A DNA stretch of 64,000 bases from Rattus norvegicus (taxonomy: Eukaryota > Chordata > Mammalia > Rodentia > Muridae): NCBI RefSeq assembly GCF_036323735.1, contig NW_026947400.1, forward strand, positions 1,441,416 through 1,505,415, read 5' to 3'. The notes under the pieces are model-generated. The model saw nothing but the letters and a program-made list of their open reading frames with translations. It was not told the DNA's origin and searched no databases. The translations under genes and the position numbers were made by a program. Positions 22,573-34,098 of the stretch are shown here, in pieces; positions within the stretch are counted from its first letter, which is position 1; every line of letters starts with the position of its first letter.

Positions 22573-25139
22573 AAACACCCTGGGAAGATGGCTTTAGTTT
22601 TTTTGATCTCTGGTTTAACTGTGATCTTGGAGAAGTTGCTGAACATTCTAAAGACCTTTGGGCAGATGGTAAAGTTTCTAGATACCCCTTTTTTATTTCA
22701 TTGGTCCTGGGGATTGTACGGCTGATGGTAAATGTTTCCCAGGAAGACTGCTAAGCCAGATTGATTTTTGGATGCTTTAGAAGACATGGAATATTTCTGA
22801 TATACTTGGGCTGATGGCACAAGGTCTAAAAGATATTTTTCGATGTGGACTTTCCCTCAGACCTTTGAAAATATAAAAAAAGCTTTTGTAATTTTGAAGT
22901 CTAATTTGCACAATGACAAATCACTTTGAGCATGGACAACACTTTCTGGAGCCCTAGAGCAGTGTGAAGAAATTCCCTGAAACCCTGGGCAGACGGTGAA
23001 CATGCATTTTGGTAGAAAAGTGAGTTTCTTGAGCACCTTGGGACAATATGGAATGTCCAGTATGCCCTTGTAAGGATTGGCAACTTTCCAAAATTCCTTC
23101 GTCATTTTTGGAAAATTCCAAGGGCCTATGGACAGATGGAGAATGTGTGGGACTCACCTGAGGAGTAGTTGTATCTTTTGGTGTCTCTTTTTTTCCAGAA
23201 GATGACACAATATCCCAATTCACAACTGTCTTCCTCAGAGGAGAAAGTTCTCAAGACTCCATCCGAAGGATCAAATCTTAACCCTGTGTTTCTAGAGACT
23301 GGATGCTTATGGTCCACTATGGTAGAGGGAGAATGCAATCTATTTCTTCCCAGAGTGCACATGTGATATAAATCTACTTGGGTAGAGAGGGATAATTGTA
23401 AAGCATGCTGTTCAGCTGCAGTAGATCCTCAGACATCCTTCTCAGATGAGGAAGGTCTTAATGTATCATGTATATGTATAGAAATCCTGACTGTGACATC
23501 AGAATGGTGGTTAGGTATTAGAGCTACCTCTGAAGATGTGACTTCTTCTAGAGCATCATGGACATATGTGAAAGATCTGGGAGCCTCATGAGCAGATAAA
23601 GATGTTTCTACACATCGTTGTGTAATTGTGGAAGTTCCAAGAAAATTTTCTTCTGCGGGAGAAATGGAATCAGACTTTCATATAGAAGTGTCAGGTTCCC
23701 TAGCCTGCTTGATAGGCAAAACGGCTTCGAAGGCACCTTCAGGAGATAAGGTAAAATCCAGAGCCTTAGAAGTATTTTGCAGATGTTCTGGGTCTGCTTG
23801 TGGGTATAAAGAAGGACTGGATACCCTTTGGGAATATTTGGAAGAGTCTGTAGCGTCTTTTGTGTTTGTGGATGTTGGCTGAGCTTGAGGAGATTAAGAA
23901 GTTCGTATAGACACCTGTGAAGTTAGCAGAACTCATATCCATTCTTTTGCACAAATGCAATCCAAGCAATCCCTTTCCTCAGCTGTTGAGGATGGTACAG
24001 ACACTGGTATTTCGTTATCATGTTCCCCCACTCCTGGTTCATATATGGTTGAATCCATAACCTTCTCTACAGATGGAATATGTCCTAGAACATCTTTTGT
24101 ACATGTGTCACATCGGCAAGCCATTTCTACATATGTGGCTGTGGGTAGAACTCCTTTTGTAGATGTTTCTTCTCTCACAGTCTCTTTAAGAGATAGAGTA
24201 CTACTCAGAGAATTCTGCTAAGTTTTGGGAAATGCTAGCATCTCTGCTGTATATGTGGAAAAATTTGGAGCCTCTCCTTACAGGACAGAATGACCTAGAG
24301 TCCCTTGAGGAGGTAGGGGATGTTGTATCTTCTCTGCACTTTGTATAAATATGGAGTCTGCATGGCTCATTGACTGTGTGTTGTGATAAACTTGGTTCTT
24401 TTGGGCCTGATGACAAGTCAGGAGGGACCTTTTCGGTGGTAGAGGATATTTGAATAATTCTCTGTTGTATAGTGACATTGTAAGTACTGGGGGAGATGGT
24501 GAGGGTGCTAGATCATATTTTTTATATGCTGAAGGCACAAGAGTTCCTTTGGTGGACTCAGAATTTTCTACCACATCTTGCTTTGGTATGGAACACTGAA
24601 GAGCCCCTTCTGAAATTGTCAATGGTCCTTGATCTAATGTTGTACATGCAGAAAGTTTTGTCTCTGCTTGGGCTGGTATGTGCGTTTTGAGTTTCACTTT
24701 GGGATTTGTGACTGCATTTTGTCACTCTGGACCATAAGTGATGATTTAATCTCATTTTTAATAGTGGAGGGCTTTTAAGTTCCTCTTGGTTTAATAGGGA
24801 AGTTCTGAAACCCCCTTTTTCAGCAGAATCAGGTTTAAAATTCGCTTTACCCTAAGCAGATTGCATTAGGCACTTTGATGTAGATTGGGGACATCTTTGA
24901 CTGTCTTTCGGATTGGACATAGCTCTCTGCCCTGCTTTGGCAGCTATCAACGGTATTAAAGTCTCCGGTGGAGAGGGGGCATGTATTAATCCATTTGTGG
25001 AATATGAATAATCACTGAGATTACCTTTAAGAGAAGTAGTTTTGCAGCCCTCTTTTTCTGATGGGGCCTGTTGTACCTCCCCTTGACCAGAGGGTTCTTG
25101 TCCATCACACTTTGGAGGAGAATTGGAATGATTAGAGAC
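22573..25139 (-). pseudogene. Unrecognised degenerate coding-like segment, minus strand
   Basis: I do not recognise this. Minus-strand frames cover most of it in pieces (24697-24278, 24416-24201, 24178-23933, 23969-23766, 23362-23126, 23223-22954, 23105-22857). They are Ser/Thr/Lys-rich with recurring short themes such as ESTKGTLV, CTKDVL and TKCRED. On the plus strand a loose theme of about 30-45 bases recurs (GGGCAGATGGTGAA-TTCT and variants). This suggests a former low-complexity, repeat-built protein, now broken by several frameshifts and stops. It is not L1 and is not found elsewhere in the window. It lies between array unit C and the 5' UTR of the large L1. Confidence 0.35.
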
Positions 25140-26200
25140 CTACAGGATAGGGAATGAACATTTGAAACTCCTCTGGAATCTCTGTGTGACAGAGAGCTGA
25201 TCACCCAGAAGAGTGGGCAATACTGGGACCTCAGGGAAGGAGAGACTGCCACTTCTGTCCACCTGTGCCGACATCCCTAGCCCAAGAGGAAACTGCACAG
25301 TGCCTCTGGATACATGAATATAGTAGGAGTCAAGGTACAGGAGCCCTGCAGTCCAAACTGCATCTTTATCTGGTTTAGTCCAAATGCATCCTACACCCAA
25401 ATCTCATGGGATTGGAAGACTTAGAGCATCAGAGGGGTGGAAACCCCTGAAAACCACCTAGCTCCAACTGGGCCTCCTGTGCATAGGGACCTAGGAGCGG
25501 TAGGGGTAGGACATTTCTGCTTGTGGCTCTCATAAAGAGCTGAAAGTCAGCTGTGGAATGACTTCTGGCCTGAGACCAGTGGTAAATCCAACTTTTCTGC
25601 TCTAAGTGACCTGACTGGTGGACTCAGAACAAGCAAAGGCAGAACTCTTCTGGGACCAGGCACTTCCAGTTTCTAGCTTTCTCCTGAAACTCGTCATCCC
25701 GGCCCAGAGCTCCCTGCTCCTAGACGCTGTGGGAGAGAGAGCTGATTATCCAGTATTGTGCACAATACTGAGCCTACAAAGAAAAGAGGCTCCCATGTCT
25801 TCCCACTGTTACCCACATCTCTGGCCCCAGACAAAAGAGCATAGTGCTACTGGACCCAGGAATATAGAGGAGTAAAACTGTAGGAGCACCATGTCCCAGA
25901 CTGTGCCTGGATCTGAAATGAACTGGATGAATAGCTCACTGCACACAAATCCAGAGGGTGGGGGAACTATACTTTCAGAGGAGCGGACACTCCTGGGAAA
26001 CCAGAGGATACTATTCTATCCCCAAATTCCTGTCTCAAGAGGGAAACACCTTGTGCCTTCTGTGCCCCCCACCCGCACAGTAGGACCTAGGAGAAGTATG
26101 TGAATTTCCTTCTGGTTCCTGCCCACAGGGAGAGCTGAAAGCCAGTGGACAGGAGAAACTACTCGGCTGAGAGCAGAATACTCTGTTCCCATAACTGACT
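25140..26200 (+). promoter_or_regulatory. L1 5' UTR with two monomer-like repeats
   Basis: Two diverged tandem copies share GAGAGCTGAT near 25191 and 25737, CAGTGC/TAGTGC plus TGGA-ACATGAATATAG near 25300 and 25850, and GAGCTGAAAGTCAG/GAGCTGAAAGCCAG near 25540 and 26132. Rodent L1 5' UTRs are built of such promoter monomers. No family is assigned. Confidence 0.7.
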
Positions 26201-27179
26201 AAAAGAAATCAGGAAAACAGGTTTACAGCCGTCCTGACACACGAGCATACAGGACTGTCAAGCCACTGTCATAAAGAGCAAGACAAGCTAACTCTAGAGA
26301 CAACCTGATGGCTAGAGGCAAGAACAGGAACTCAAACAACAGTAATCTAGACTACTTAGGCTCATTCAGAGCCCAAATCTCCCACAAAAGCAAACACTGG
26401 ATATCCAAACACACCAGAGAAGCAAGATCTAGATTTAAGTTCACATTTTATCATAACCATGGGGGATGTTAAGAAGTTCATAAACAACTTCCGTAAGAAA
26501 ATACAGGACAGTAAAAAAATACAGAAGTAAACAGGTAGAATCCCATAAAGAGGGAACAAAAAGGTACCTTAAGAACTACTGGGAAAACAACAAAACAGGA
26601 GAAGGAAATGAACAAAACCGTCCCGGAATTAAAAATGGAAATAGAAACAATAAAGAAACACAGAAGAAGACAACCCTGAAGATGGAAAACCTAGGACAGA
26701 GACCAGGAGTCACAGATGTTAGAATCACCAACAGTATAAAAGAGATAGCACACATAATCTAATGAGCAGAAGATTCCATAGAAAACATTGACACAACTGT
26801 CAAAGATAATGTAAAACCGAAAAAAACTCCTAGCCCAAAACATACAGGAAATCCAGGACACAATGAGAAGATAAAACCTAAAGATAACAGGATGGAAGAG
26901 AGTGAAGACTGCCAACATCAAGGGACAGTAATATCTTCAACAAAATTATAAAAGAAAACTTCCATAATCTAAAGGAAGAGATGTCCATAAACGTACACAA
27001 AGCCTACCGAACTCGAACTCCAAGTAGACTGGAATGGAAAAGGAAATAATCCAATCACATAAAAGTCAAAACACCAAATTCACAAAAGAAATATAAATAT
27101 TAAAAGCAGTAAAGGGAAAGGTAAAATAACATATAAAGGCAAAGCTGTCAGAATTCCACCAGAATTCTCACCAGAGACT

Positions 27180-27416
27180 ATGAAACCCAGAAGATCCTGG
27201 ACTGATGTCATACAAACACTAAGAGAACATAAAGGCCAGCCCAGGTTACTGTATCTAGCAAAACTCTCAATTAACATAGCTGGAGAAACCAAGATATTCC
27301 ATGACAAAACCAAATTTACACAATATATTTTTACATATCGAGTAAGACAAAGGAAACTAACTGGCAAACCCCAATACAAGGAGTCAGGTAAAATCATAGA
27401 TAAAGCAAGAAATTAA
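27180..27416 (+). pseudogene. L1 ORF1 C-terminal fragment
   Basis: It starts MKPRRSWTDVIQTLREHKGQ, typical of the conserved C-terminal domain of L1 ORF1 (the RNA-binding nucleic-acid chaperone). Further on, 'GETKIFHDKTKFTQY' is the usual end region. The upstream part of ORF1 is broken by stops, so no trimer-forming coiled coil can be made. Confidence 0.85.
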
Positions 27417-27571
27417 TCTTTTCACAACAAAACAAAGAGAAGCACACAAACGTAAACTAACCTTCAATATGAAAATAAGAGAAAGTTACCATCACTAATC
27501 CTTAATATCTCTCAACTTCAATGGACACAATTTTCCACTAAAAATACACAGATTGACAAACTTGATATGTA

Positions 27572-28090
27572 ATGAGGACCCAGCGTTTTGAACTACAGGA
27601 AACACACTTCAGAGACAAAGACAGACACTACCTTAGAGTAAAAGGCTGGATAAATACTTTCCAAGCAAATTGTCTGAAGAAGCAAGCTGGAGTAGCGATT
27701 CTAATATCATATAAAATCTACTTTCAACCAAAAGTCATTAAAAATCATAAGGAAGGACACTTCATATTCATCAAAGGAAAAATCCACCAAGATGAACTCT
27801 AAATCATAAATATCTATGCTCCAAATACAAAGGCACGTACATACATAAAAGAAACCTTACTAAAGCTCAAAGAACATATGGCACCGCAAATAATAATAGC
27901 AGGAGATTTCAACGCCCTACTCTCATCATTAGACCGATCAGGGAAACAGAAATTAAACAGAGACATAGACAGATTAACAGAAGTTATAAACCAAATGGAC
28001 TTAACAGATATTTTAGAACATTCTATCATAAAACAAAAGGATATAACTTCTCACCACTTCATGGCACTTTCTCTAAAATTGATCATATAA
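27572..28090 (+). pseudogene. L1 ORF2 endonuclease fragments
   Basis: Two adjacent open pieces (27572-27802, 27878-28090) carry the endonuclease landmarks 'QETHFRDKD' near the start and 'IIIAGDFNALLS' later, which hold the catalytic Glu and Asp/Asn of this APE-type nuclease. They are separated by a stop and a frame change. The later 'DH' region is degenerate. Confidence 0.85.
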
Positions 28091-28695
28091 TCAATCAAAA
28101 ACCAGGCCTAAAAGAATATGGAAAGATAATAATAATCCAATGAATCCTACCAGACTCCATGGGCTAAAACTGTTCTTCAATAACAATTAGGAAAGAACAC
28201 CCACATATACATGGAAGTTGAACAATGCTCTACTCCATGATAACTTGGTCAAGGAAGAAATGAAGAAAGAAATTAAAGACTTCTTAGAATTTCATGAAAA
28301 TTAAGGTACAATATACCCAAACTTTTGGGACTAATATAAGCTATACTAAAAGGAAAGCTCATATCTCTGAGTGCCTGCATATAGAAACAGGGGAGAGCAT
28401 ACAGCAGCAGCTTGACAGCACACCTAAAACTCTAGAACAAAAAGAAGCAAATATTCACAGGTGTAGTAGAAGGCAGGAAATAATCAAACTCAGAGCTGAA
28501 ATCAACCAAGTAGAAAAAAAGGGGACTATACAAAGAATGAAGAGAACCAAATGCTGGTTCTTTGAGAAAATCAACAGGATACATTAACCCATAGCCAGAC
28601 TAACCAGAGGGCACACAGAGTGTTTCCAAAATAACAAAATCATAAACGGAAAGGGAGAAATAACAGCAGAATCAGAGCAAATTATAAAATTTATC

Positions 28696-28790
28696 GGGGG
28701 TTGAGAATTTAGCTCAATGGTAGAGCACTTCTGTAGCAAGCACAAGGACCTGGGTTCGGTCCCCAGCTCTGAAAAAATAATTAAAAAAAA
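28696..28790 (+). mobile_element. ID SINE (BC1-like), inside L1 ORF2
   Basis: The GGGGGTTGAGAATTTAGCTC start, internal pol III A box (TAGCTCAATGG), B box (GGTTCGGTCCC) and an A-rich tail are all visible. An imperfect target duplication, AAAATTTATC / AAAAGTTATC, lies at 28686-28695 and 28787-28796. ID elements derive from BC1 RNA and are abundant in rat, which supports the species call. Confidence 0.93.
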
Positions 28791-30676
28791 GTTATCAGAT
28801 TGTCCTACAAATGCCCATATTCAAGAAAACTTGAAAATATGGAGAAAAAGGACAATTTTCTCGACAAATTCCAGGTACCAAAGCTAAATCAGGAACAGAA
28901 AAACCGTTTAAACAACCAATAACTGTTAAGAAATACAAGCAATCATTAAAAGCCTCCCAACATAAAAGGAGTCCAAGATCAGATGGGTTTAGTTCAGAAA
29001 TCTATCCAATATTCATAGAACATTTCATACCAATACTGTCCAAACTATACAACAAATTTGAAACAGGTGGAGCACTACCGAATTCCTTTTATGAAGCCAC
29101 AATTACTCTTATACATAAACCACACAAAGACCCAACAAAAAAGAAAACTTCAGAGCAATTTCCGTTATGAATATTGGTGCAAAAATACTCGATAAAGTCT
29201 TGCAAACTGAGTCCAAGAACACATCAAAAAATCATCCATCATGATCATGTAGGTTTTATCCCAGGCATGCAGGGATGGTTTTGTATATAGAAACCATCAA
29301 CATAATCCACTATATAATCACACTCAAAGATAAAAACCCAATGATCCTTTCATTACATGCTGAGAAAACATTTGAAAAAATTTAAAACTACTTCATGATA
29401 AAAGTCCTGGAAATTATAGGAACATAAGGACCGTTCCTAATCATATACAGCAAACCAGTAGCTAACATTAAATTAAATGGAGAGAAACATGAAGCAATCC
29501 CACTAAAATCAGAGACATGACAAGGCTGTCCACTCTCTCACAATTTATACAATGTAGTTCACGATGTCTTAGCCAGAGGAAGCAAACAACAAAAGGAGGT
29601 CAAAGGTATATAGACTGGCGAGGAAGAAGTAAAAATAGCACTGTTTGTAGATGATATGATAGTATACTTAGTGACCTCAAAAGTTTCACAAGATAATTCC
29701 TGAGCCTGATAAACAATTTTAGCAAAGTGGCTGGGTATAAAAGTAACTCTACACAAAAGCTAAACTAGCAGAGCAAGAAACTAGGCATATGACAACCTTC
29801 ACAATAGCCCCAAATAATATAAATATCTCAAGGTGACTTTATCCAAGCAAGTAAAAGATATGAGCATATGAGCAGAACCACAAGTCTCTGCAGAAAGTGA
29901 AGGAGATTTCAGAAGATGGAAAGATCTCCCATGCTCATGAACTGGCAGGAATAATATAGTAAAAATGGCCATTATACCAAAAGCAACCTACAAATTAATT
30001 CCAATCCCCATCAAAATTCCAATCCAATTCTTTGTAGAGTTAGACAGTACAATTCATTATTTCATCTGGAATAACAAAAAACACAGAATAGCTAAAACTA
30101 TCATCAACAATAAAAGGACTTCCTTGTGAATCACTATCCCTGAACTCTAGTATTACAGAGCAACAGTGATAAAAACTGTATGGCATTGAGATAGAGCCAG
30201 GCAAATCAACCAGTAGAATAGAATTGAAGACCCAGAACTTAAACCATACTCCCATGGTCACTTAATTTTTGAGAAAGAGCCAAAACCATCCAATGGAAAA
30301 AAAGATAGCATTTTCAGCAAGTGGTGCTGGTTCAACTGGAGGTCAGTATGTAGAAGAAGGCAAATTGGCCCACTCTTACTGCCCTGTAAAAAGCTAAAGT
30401 CCAACTGGATCAAGGACCTCCACTTCAAACCAGATAAACTCAAACTAACAGAAGAAAAAGTGGGGAAGCATCTGGAACACATGGGCACTTTAGAAAATTT
30501 CCTGAACAAAACACCAAAGGCTCATGTTCTAAGATCAAGAATCAACAAATGCCATCTCATAAAACCGCAAAGCTTCTGTAAGGCAGAGGACACTGTTCTT
30601 AGGACAAAATGGCAACCAACAGATAGAAAAAAGATCTTTCCAATCCTACAACAGATAGAAGGGTAATATCCAAAAT

Positions 30677-31138
30677 ATGCAAAGAAAACAAGAAGTTAGA
30701 CTGCAGGAGACAAATAACCCTATTGAAAAATGGGGTTCAGAGCAAAACAAAGAATTCACAGCTGAAGAATATCGAATGTCAGTGAAACACCTAAAGAAAT
30801 ATTCAACATCTTTACACACAAGGGAAATGCAAATCAAAACAACACTGAGATTTCACCTCAAACCAGTTAGAATGGCTACGATCAAAAACTCAGGTGACAG
30901 AAGATGCTGGCGAGGATGTGGAGAAAGAGGAACACTCCTCCATTGTTGGTGGGATTGCAGACTGGTCCAACCATTCTGGAAATCAGTCTGGATGTTCCTC
31001 AGAAAATTGGACATTGAACTACCTAAGAACCCAGCTATACCTCTCTCGGGCATATACCCAAAAGATGTCCCTTCATATAACAAAGACACATGCTCCACTA
31101 TTTTCGTAGCAGCCTTATTTATAATAGCCAGAAGCTAA
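30677..31138 (+). pseudogene. L1 ORF2 C-terminal domain, open
   Basis: A 153-codon open piece of the ORF2 C-terminal region. The cysteine-rich motif C-x3-C-x7-H-x4-C is intact (CWRGCGERGTLLHCWWDC). It is followed by the usual 'PFWKSVW' stretch and ends at the natural ORF2 stop after 'IIARS'-like residues. The rest of ORF2 upstream is broken. Confidence 0.88.
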
Positions 31139-32019
31139 GAACCAAGATGCCTTCAACAGAGAAATGGATACAGAAAATGTGGTACATCTACACAATGGAA
31201 TATTACTCAGCTGTCAAAAACAATGTCTTTATGAAATTCTTAGGCAAATGAATGGAACTGGAAATATCATCCTGAGTGAGGTAATCCAATCACAGATTCA
31301 CATACATGGTATGCACTCATTGATAAGTGCTATTGGCTCAAATTCTCGAATTACCCTAGATGCACAGAACCAAAATGTGAATGCTTCACTCCTTCTTTAA
31401 AAGGGGATCAAGAATACCCTTGTCAGGGAATAGGGAAGCAAATTGTAGAACAGAGGCAGAAAGAACACCCACTCAGAGCCTGCCCCACATGGGGCCCATA
31501 CATATACAGCCAGTAAACTAGGTAAAAAGGATGAATCAATGAAATGCAGGGTGATAGGAACCAATGTAGATCTCTCCTGAGAGACACAGCCAGAATACAG
31601 CAAATACTTAGGCAAATGTCAGCAGCAATCCACTGTACTGAGAATGCGACCCCTGCTAAAGGAATCAGAGCAAGGCCTGAAAGAGTTAATGGGCTTGAGA
31701 CCCCATCTGAACAAAAATGCCAACCAAACCTAGGTTCAACCGACTAAGCCACTACCCAAGCCTATACATGAACTGACCTGAACTCCAAATTCACAGGTAT
31801 CAATGAATGCCTATTAGGGGCACCAGTGGAAGGGGAAGTCTTTGGTTCTCCCAAGAATGAACCCCCAGTGAATGGCATTTTTGGGAGAAGGGCAGTAATG
31901 TGTGGGTGGATCGGGAGAGGAAAACCCCTATAGAAGGGGAGAGGGAGGGGCTAGGAAAATGTTAATGGGCAAACTTGGAAGGGGAATAACATTTGAAATG
32001 GAAATAAGAAATACTCAAT

Positions 32020-33720
32020 TTAATAAAGATGGAAGAAAAAAAGATACTCCCTCTGGAAGAGGAGAATGTATGATTTTCCTTTCAGGATCTGTGGGAGGAA
32101 TTTTGGACACCTGGGCAAATGTGGAATAACCCTATAGAACATTGGAACCATTTGGTTATTTCCGGAAAGTCCTGGGTGGGTAGGAACATCTTGGGGAAAA
32201 ATGGGAGATCCAAGTTCTCCATGTCTAGATAGGGAAGGATGTTGGCAACCTGGAATGTGTGGGGAAAGTACCTGTCCCAATTTGTCAGTATAAGAGTCAG
32301 CAAAAAGTGGCCCAGGCACAGTGTGATATTCTTTGAGTCTTTCACTATTCTCTCCAGTATTGTGTTTTGTAGATGTTACAGGCACTCTGGCTACCAACTC
32401 GTCCTAGTCCACATGTTCCTCAATCCCAGTAGACATAACCCGCTTTTCTTTTCTTTACTTTTTTTTTTTTTTCATCTTCCCAAGAACCAAGAATGGGAAC
32501 TTAGATGAGGCCACTCTTTTCGGGTAGCAGGATGTAAAGCAGATCTTCTGATATCCCTAGTCAGTGGGTTTCTCAGTGATCTGCTATCCTTGGTCAGTGT
32601 ATTACTCATGCCCTCAGAAACCCTCAGAGTAAGTGGAACTGTCCATTTCTTCTTCTCTGTCAGTTCCCTTCTGGAGTCTAGGTCCCTCTTATTGACTGAA
32701 GCCTTTATATGATCTTTGAGTTTCTGCAGGTTTTCTGTAACACGAGCATCAGGTTTTTTGAATCTCTGATCTTCATAGGGTTTTGGGCATCTGAACTTGT
32801 CCCGAGCCCTTCTAAGTAGTCCGGGAGGTGCAAAGTCGCTCGGGTCTCTGGTGTTCAATTGCTTCCCCCACTGTTGTAGGAAGTTATAATCCACTTGGGG
32901 GACACTGAAGGTCTTCCAGGCTGTGGAGGCTGGGAACCCTTAAAATGCTTCCCCCATTGGAGTCAGGTGTTATAATCATCTTGGGGGACACTGAATGGGC
33001 TTCCAGGCTGTGGAGGCTGGGAATCCTTCAACTGATTCCACTGTTGCACTCAGGTGTTGTTGTCATCTTGGGGGACACTGAAGGGTTCCCAGGCCGTGGA
33101 GGCTGAGAAATCGTTGGTGCATGGTCAGAGGGTGAAGTCCGGGATGAGGGTCGCTGGCCTCTCTCCTCACATCTGGTCGTTTAGTCTTTAAGGAAATTGA
33201 ACAAGAAATGTCGAATGGGCTACTACCATGTGAAGGGGCAGTGAATGTACTTGCCAGTGGTGAGTCATGGTAAGCATCAGTTGAGCTGTATCCTTTGAGT
33301 ATGTCTCTCTATCTTCCGAGAACTGTGGACAAGTCCGGAAGGCAAAGCAGGGAAATCTCGAGTGACCATTGATCTCAGGAAACATCCAAAGCTCGAGAGG
33401 AGCTGTCCTCGAGTTTGCACAGGGAAGTAGCGAGGTCTGCATGGGGCAGTAGCGAGTTCTGCAAGGGGCAGTCGCGAGGTCTGCACCAGGCAGTCAGGAG
33501 CTGCTTCACTTGTCATTTCTGCTTGTAGTTGTGGGGCGATCATCCAAGCTTTCTGAATGAGGAGGAACCCTGTCGAATCTCTTCCTTTGTGTCCAGAGTG
33601 CTATCTGCTATTGTGCCCACTGTCAGGGGCCAAGACAAGGGATTCGGGAAGGAGCAACATGAATGGAAAGGGCAAGGGGTGCTTAGGACACTGTGCGGTC
33701 AAGCGACACTTACAACATGG
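32020..33720 (-). pseudogene. Unrecognised gene-like segment, arm 2 copy
   Basis: Partner of 11850-13473. Minus-strand frames 32894-32472 (140 codons) and 32397-32020 (125 codons) align with arm 1 frames of almost the same length. The second pair shows no gaps over 125 codons but differs at about a quarter of residues. The first frame starts within 'DYNFLQQWGKQL' and has the basic block 'ELTEKKKW'. About four units of an 80-base repeat precede it on the minus strand (33130-32850). A stop sits where the two frames would join. Function unknown; no family recognised. Confidence 0.5.
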
Positions 33721-34098
33721 TAGATCCCTCTAACCAGAGGCCATCTGTGGTGCAGTGATGTGTCTTGGAGCCTCATAACCGAATGGGAAAGGTTGATCCA
33801 GACCCTTGATCCTCAGAGACTGCAGGGACTAGAAAATCACTGGTGGATTTTTTTAGGGAATGAACATGTGATAGGATTTGTATAGATCATTGAATGCATG
33901 GGCTTGATATTAGAATTCCATTTGAGTTCCAGATATTACTGTGATGCTTCTGCCTTGATGTATCACTATTTTTTCTTGTCCCAAAGCTCTTAATATTCTT
34001 TCCGTGATGATATTTTTGAAATATTGAGTATGCTACACAATCGAAAGTATTTTCTCTAATCACATATATTGAAATTCTAAATATGTCTTGATATCGTA

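Larger units (their letters stand above)
25140..32037 (+). mobile_element. Near full-length rat L1, inactive
   Basis: About 6.9 kb. 25140-26200 is a 5' UTR with two related monomers of roughly 540 bases (from about 25140 and 25680), each with the GAGAGCTGAT landmark. ORF1 lies at about 26460-27470, ORF2 at about 27490-31137 and the 3' UTR at 31140-32037, with a G-rich tract and an A-rich end. Both ORFs carry many stops and frameshifts. Recognisable clean parts are the ORF1 C-terminus, ORF2 endonuclease pieces and the ORF2 C-terminal cysteine motif. An ID element interrupts ORF2 at 28696. Its last 290 bases form the inner end of inverted-repeat arm 2. Confidence 0.9.

Noticed and set aside
30853..31138. 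Minus-strand and second plus-strand frames overlapping the L1 ORF2 C-terminus
   Set aside because: They are shadows of the conserved L1 ORF2 C-terminal domain on the plus strand.
25140..32037. The near full-length L1 as an active element
   Set aside because: ORF1 and ORF2 are both broken by several stops and frameshifts and ORF2 is interrupted by an ID element.
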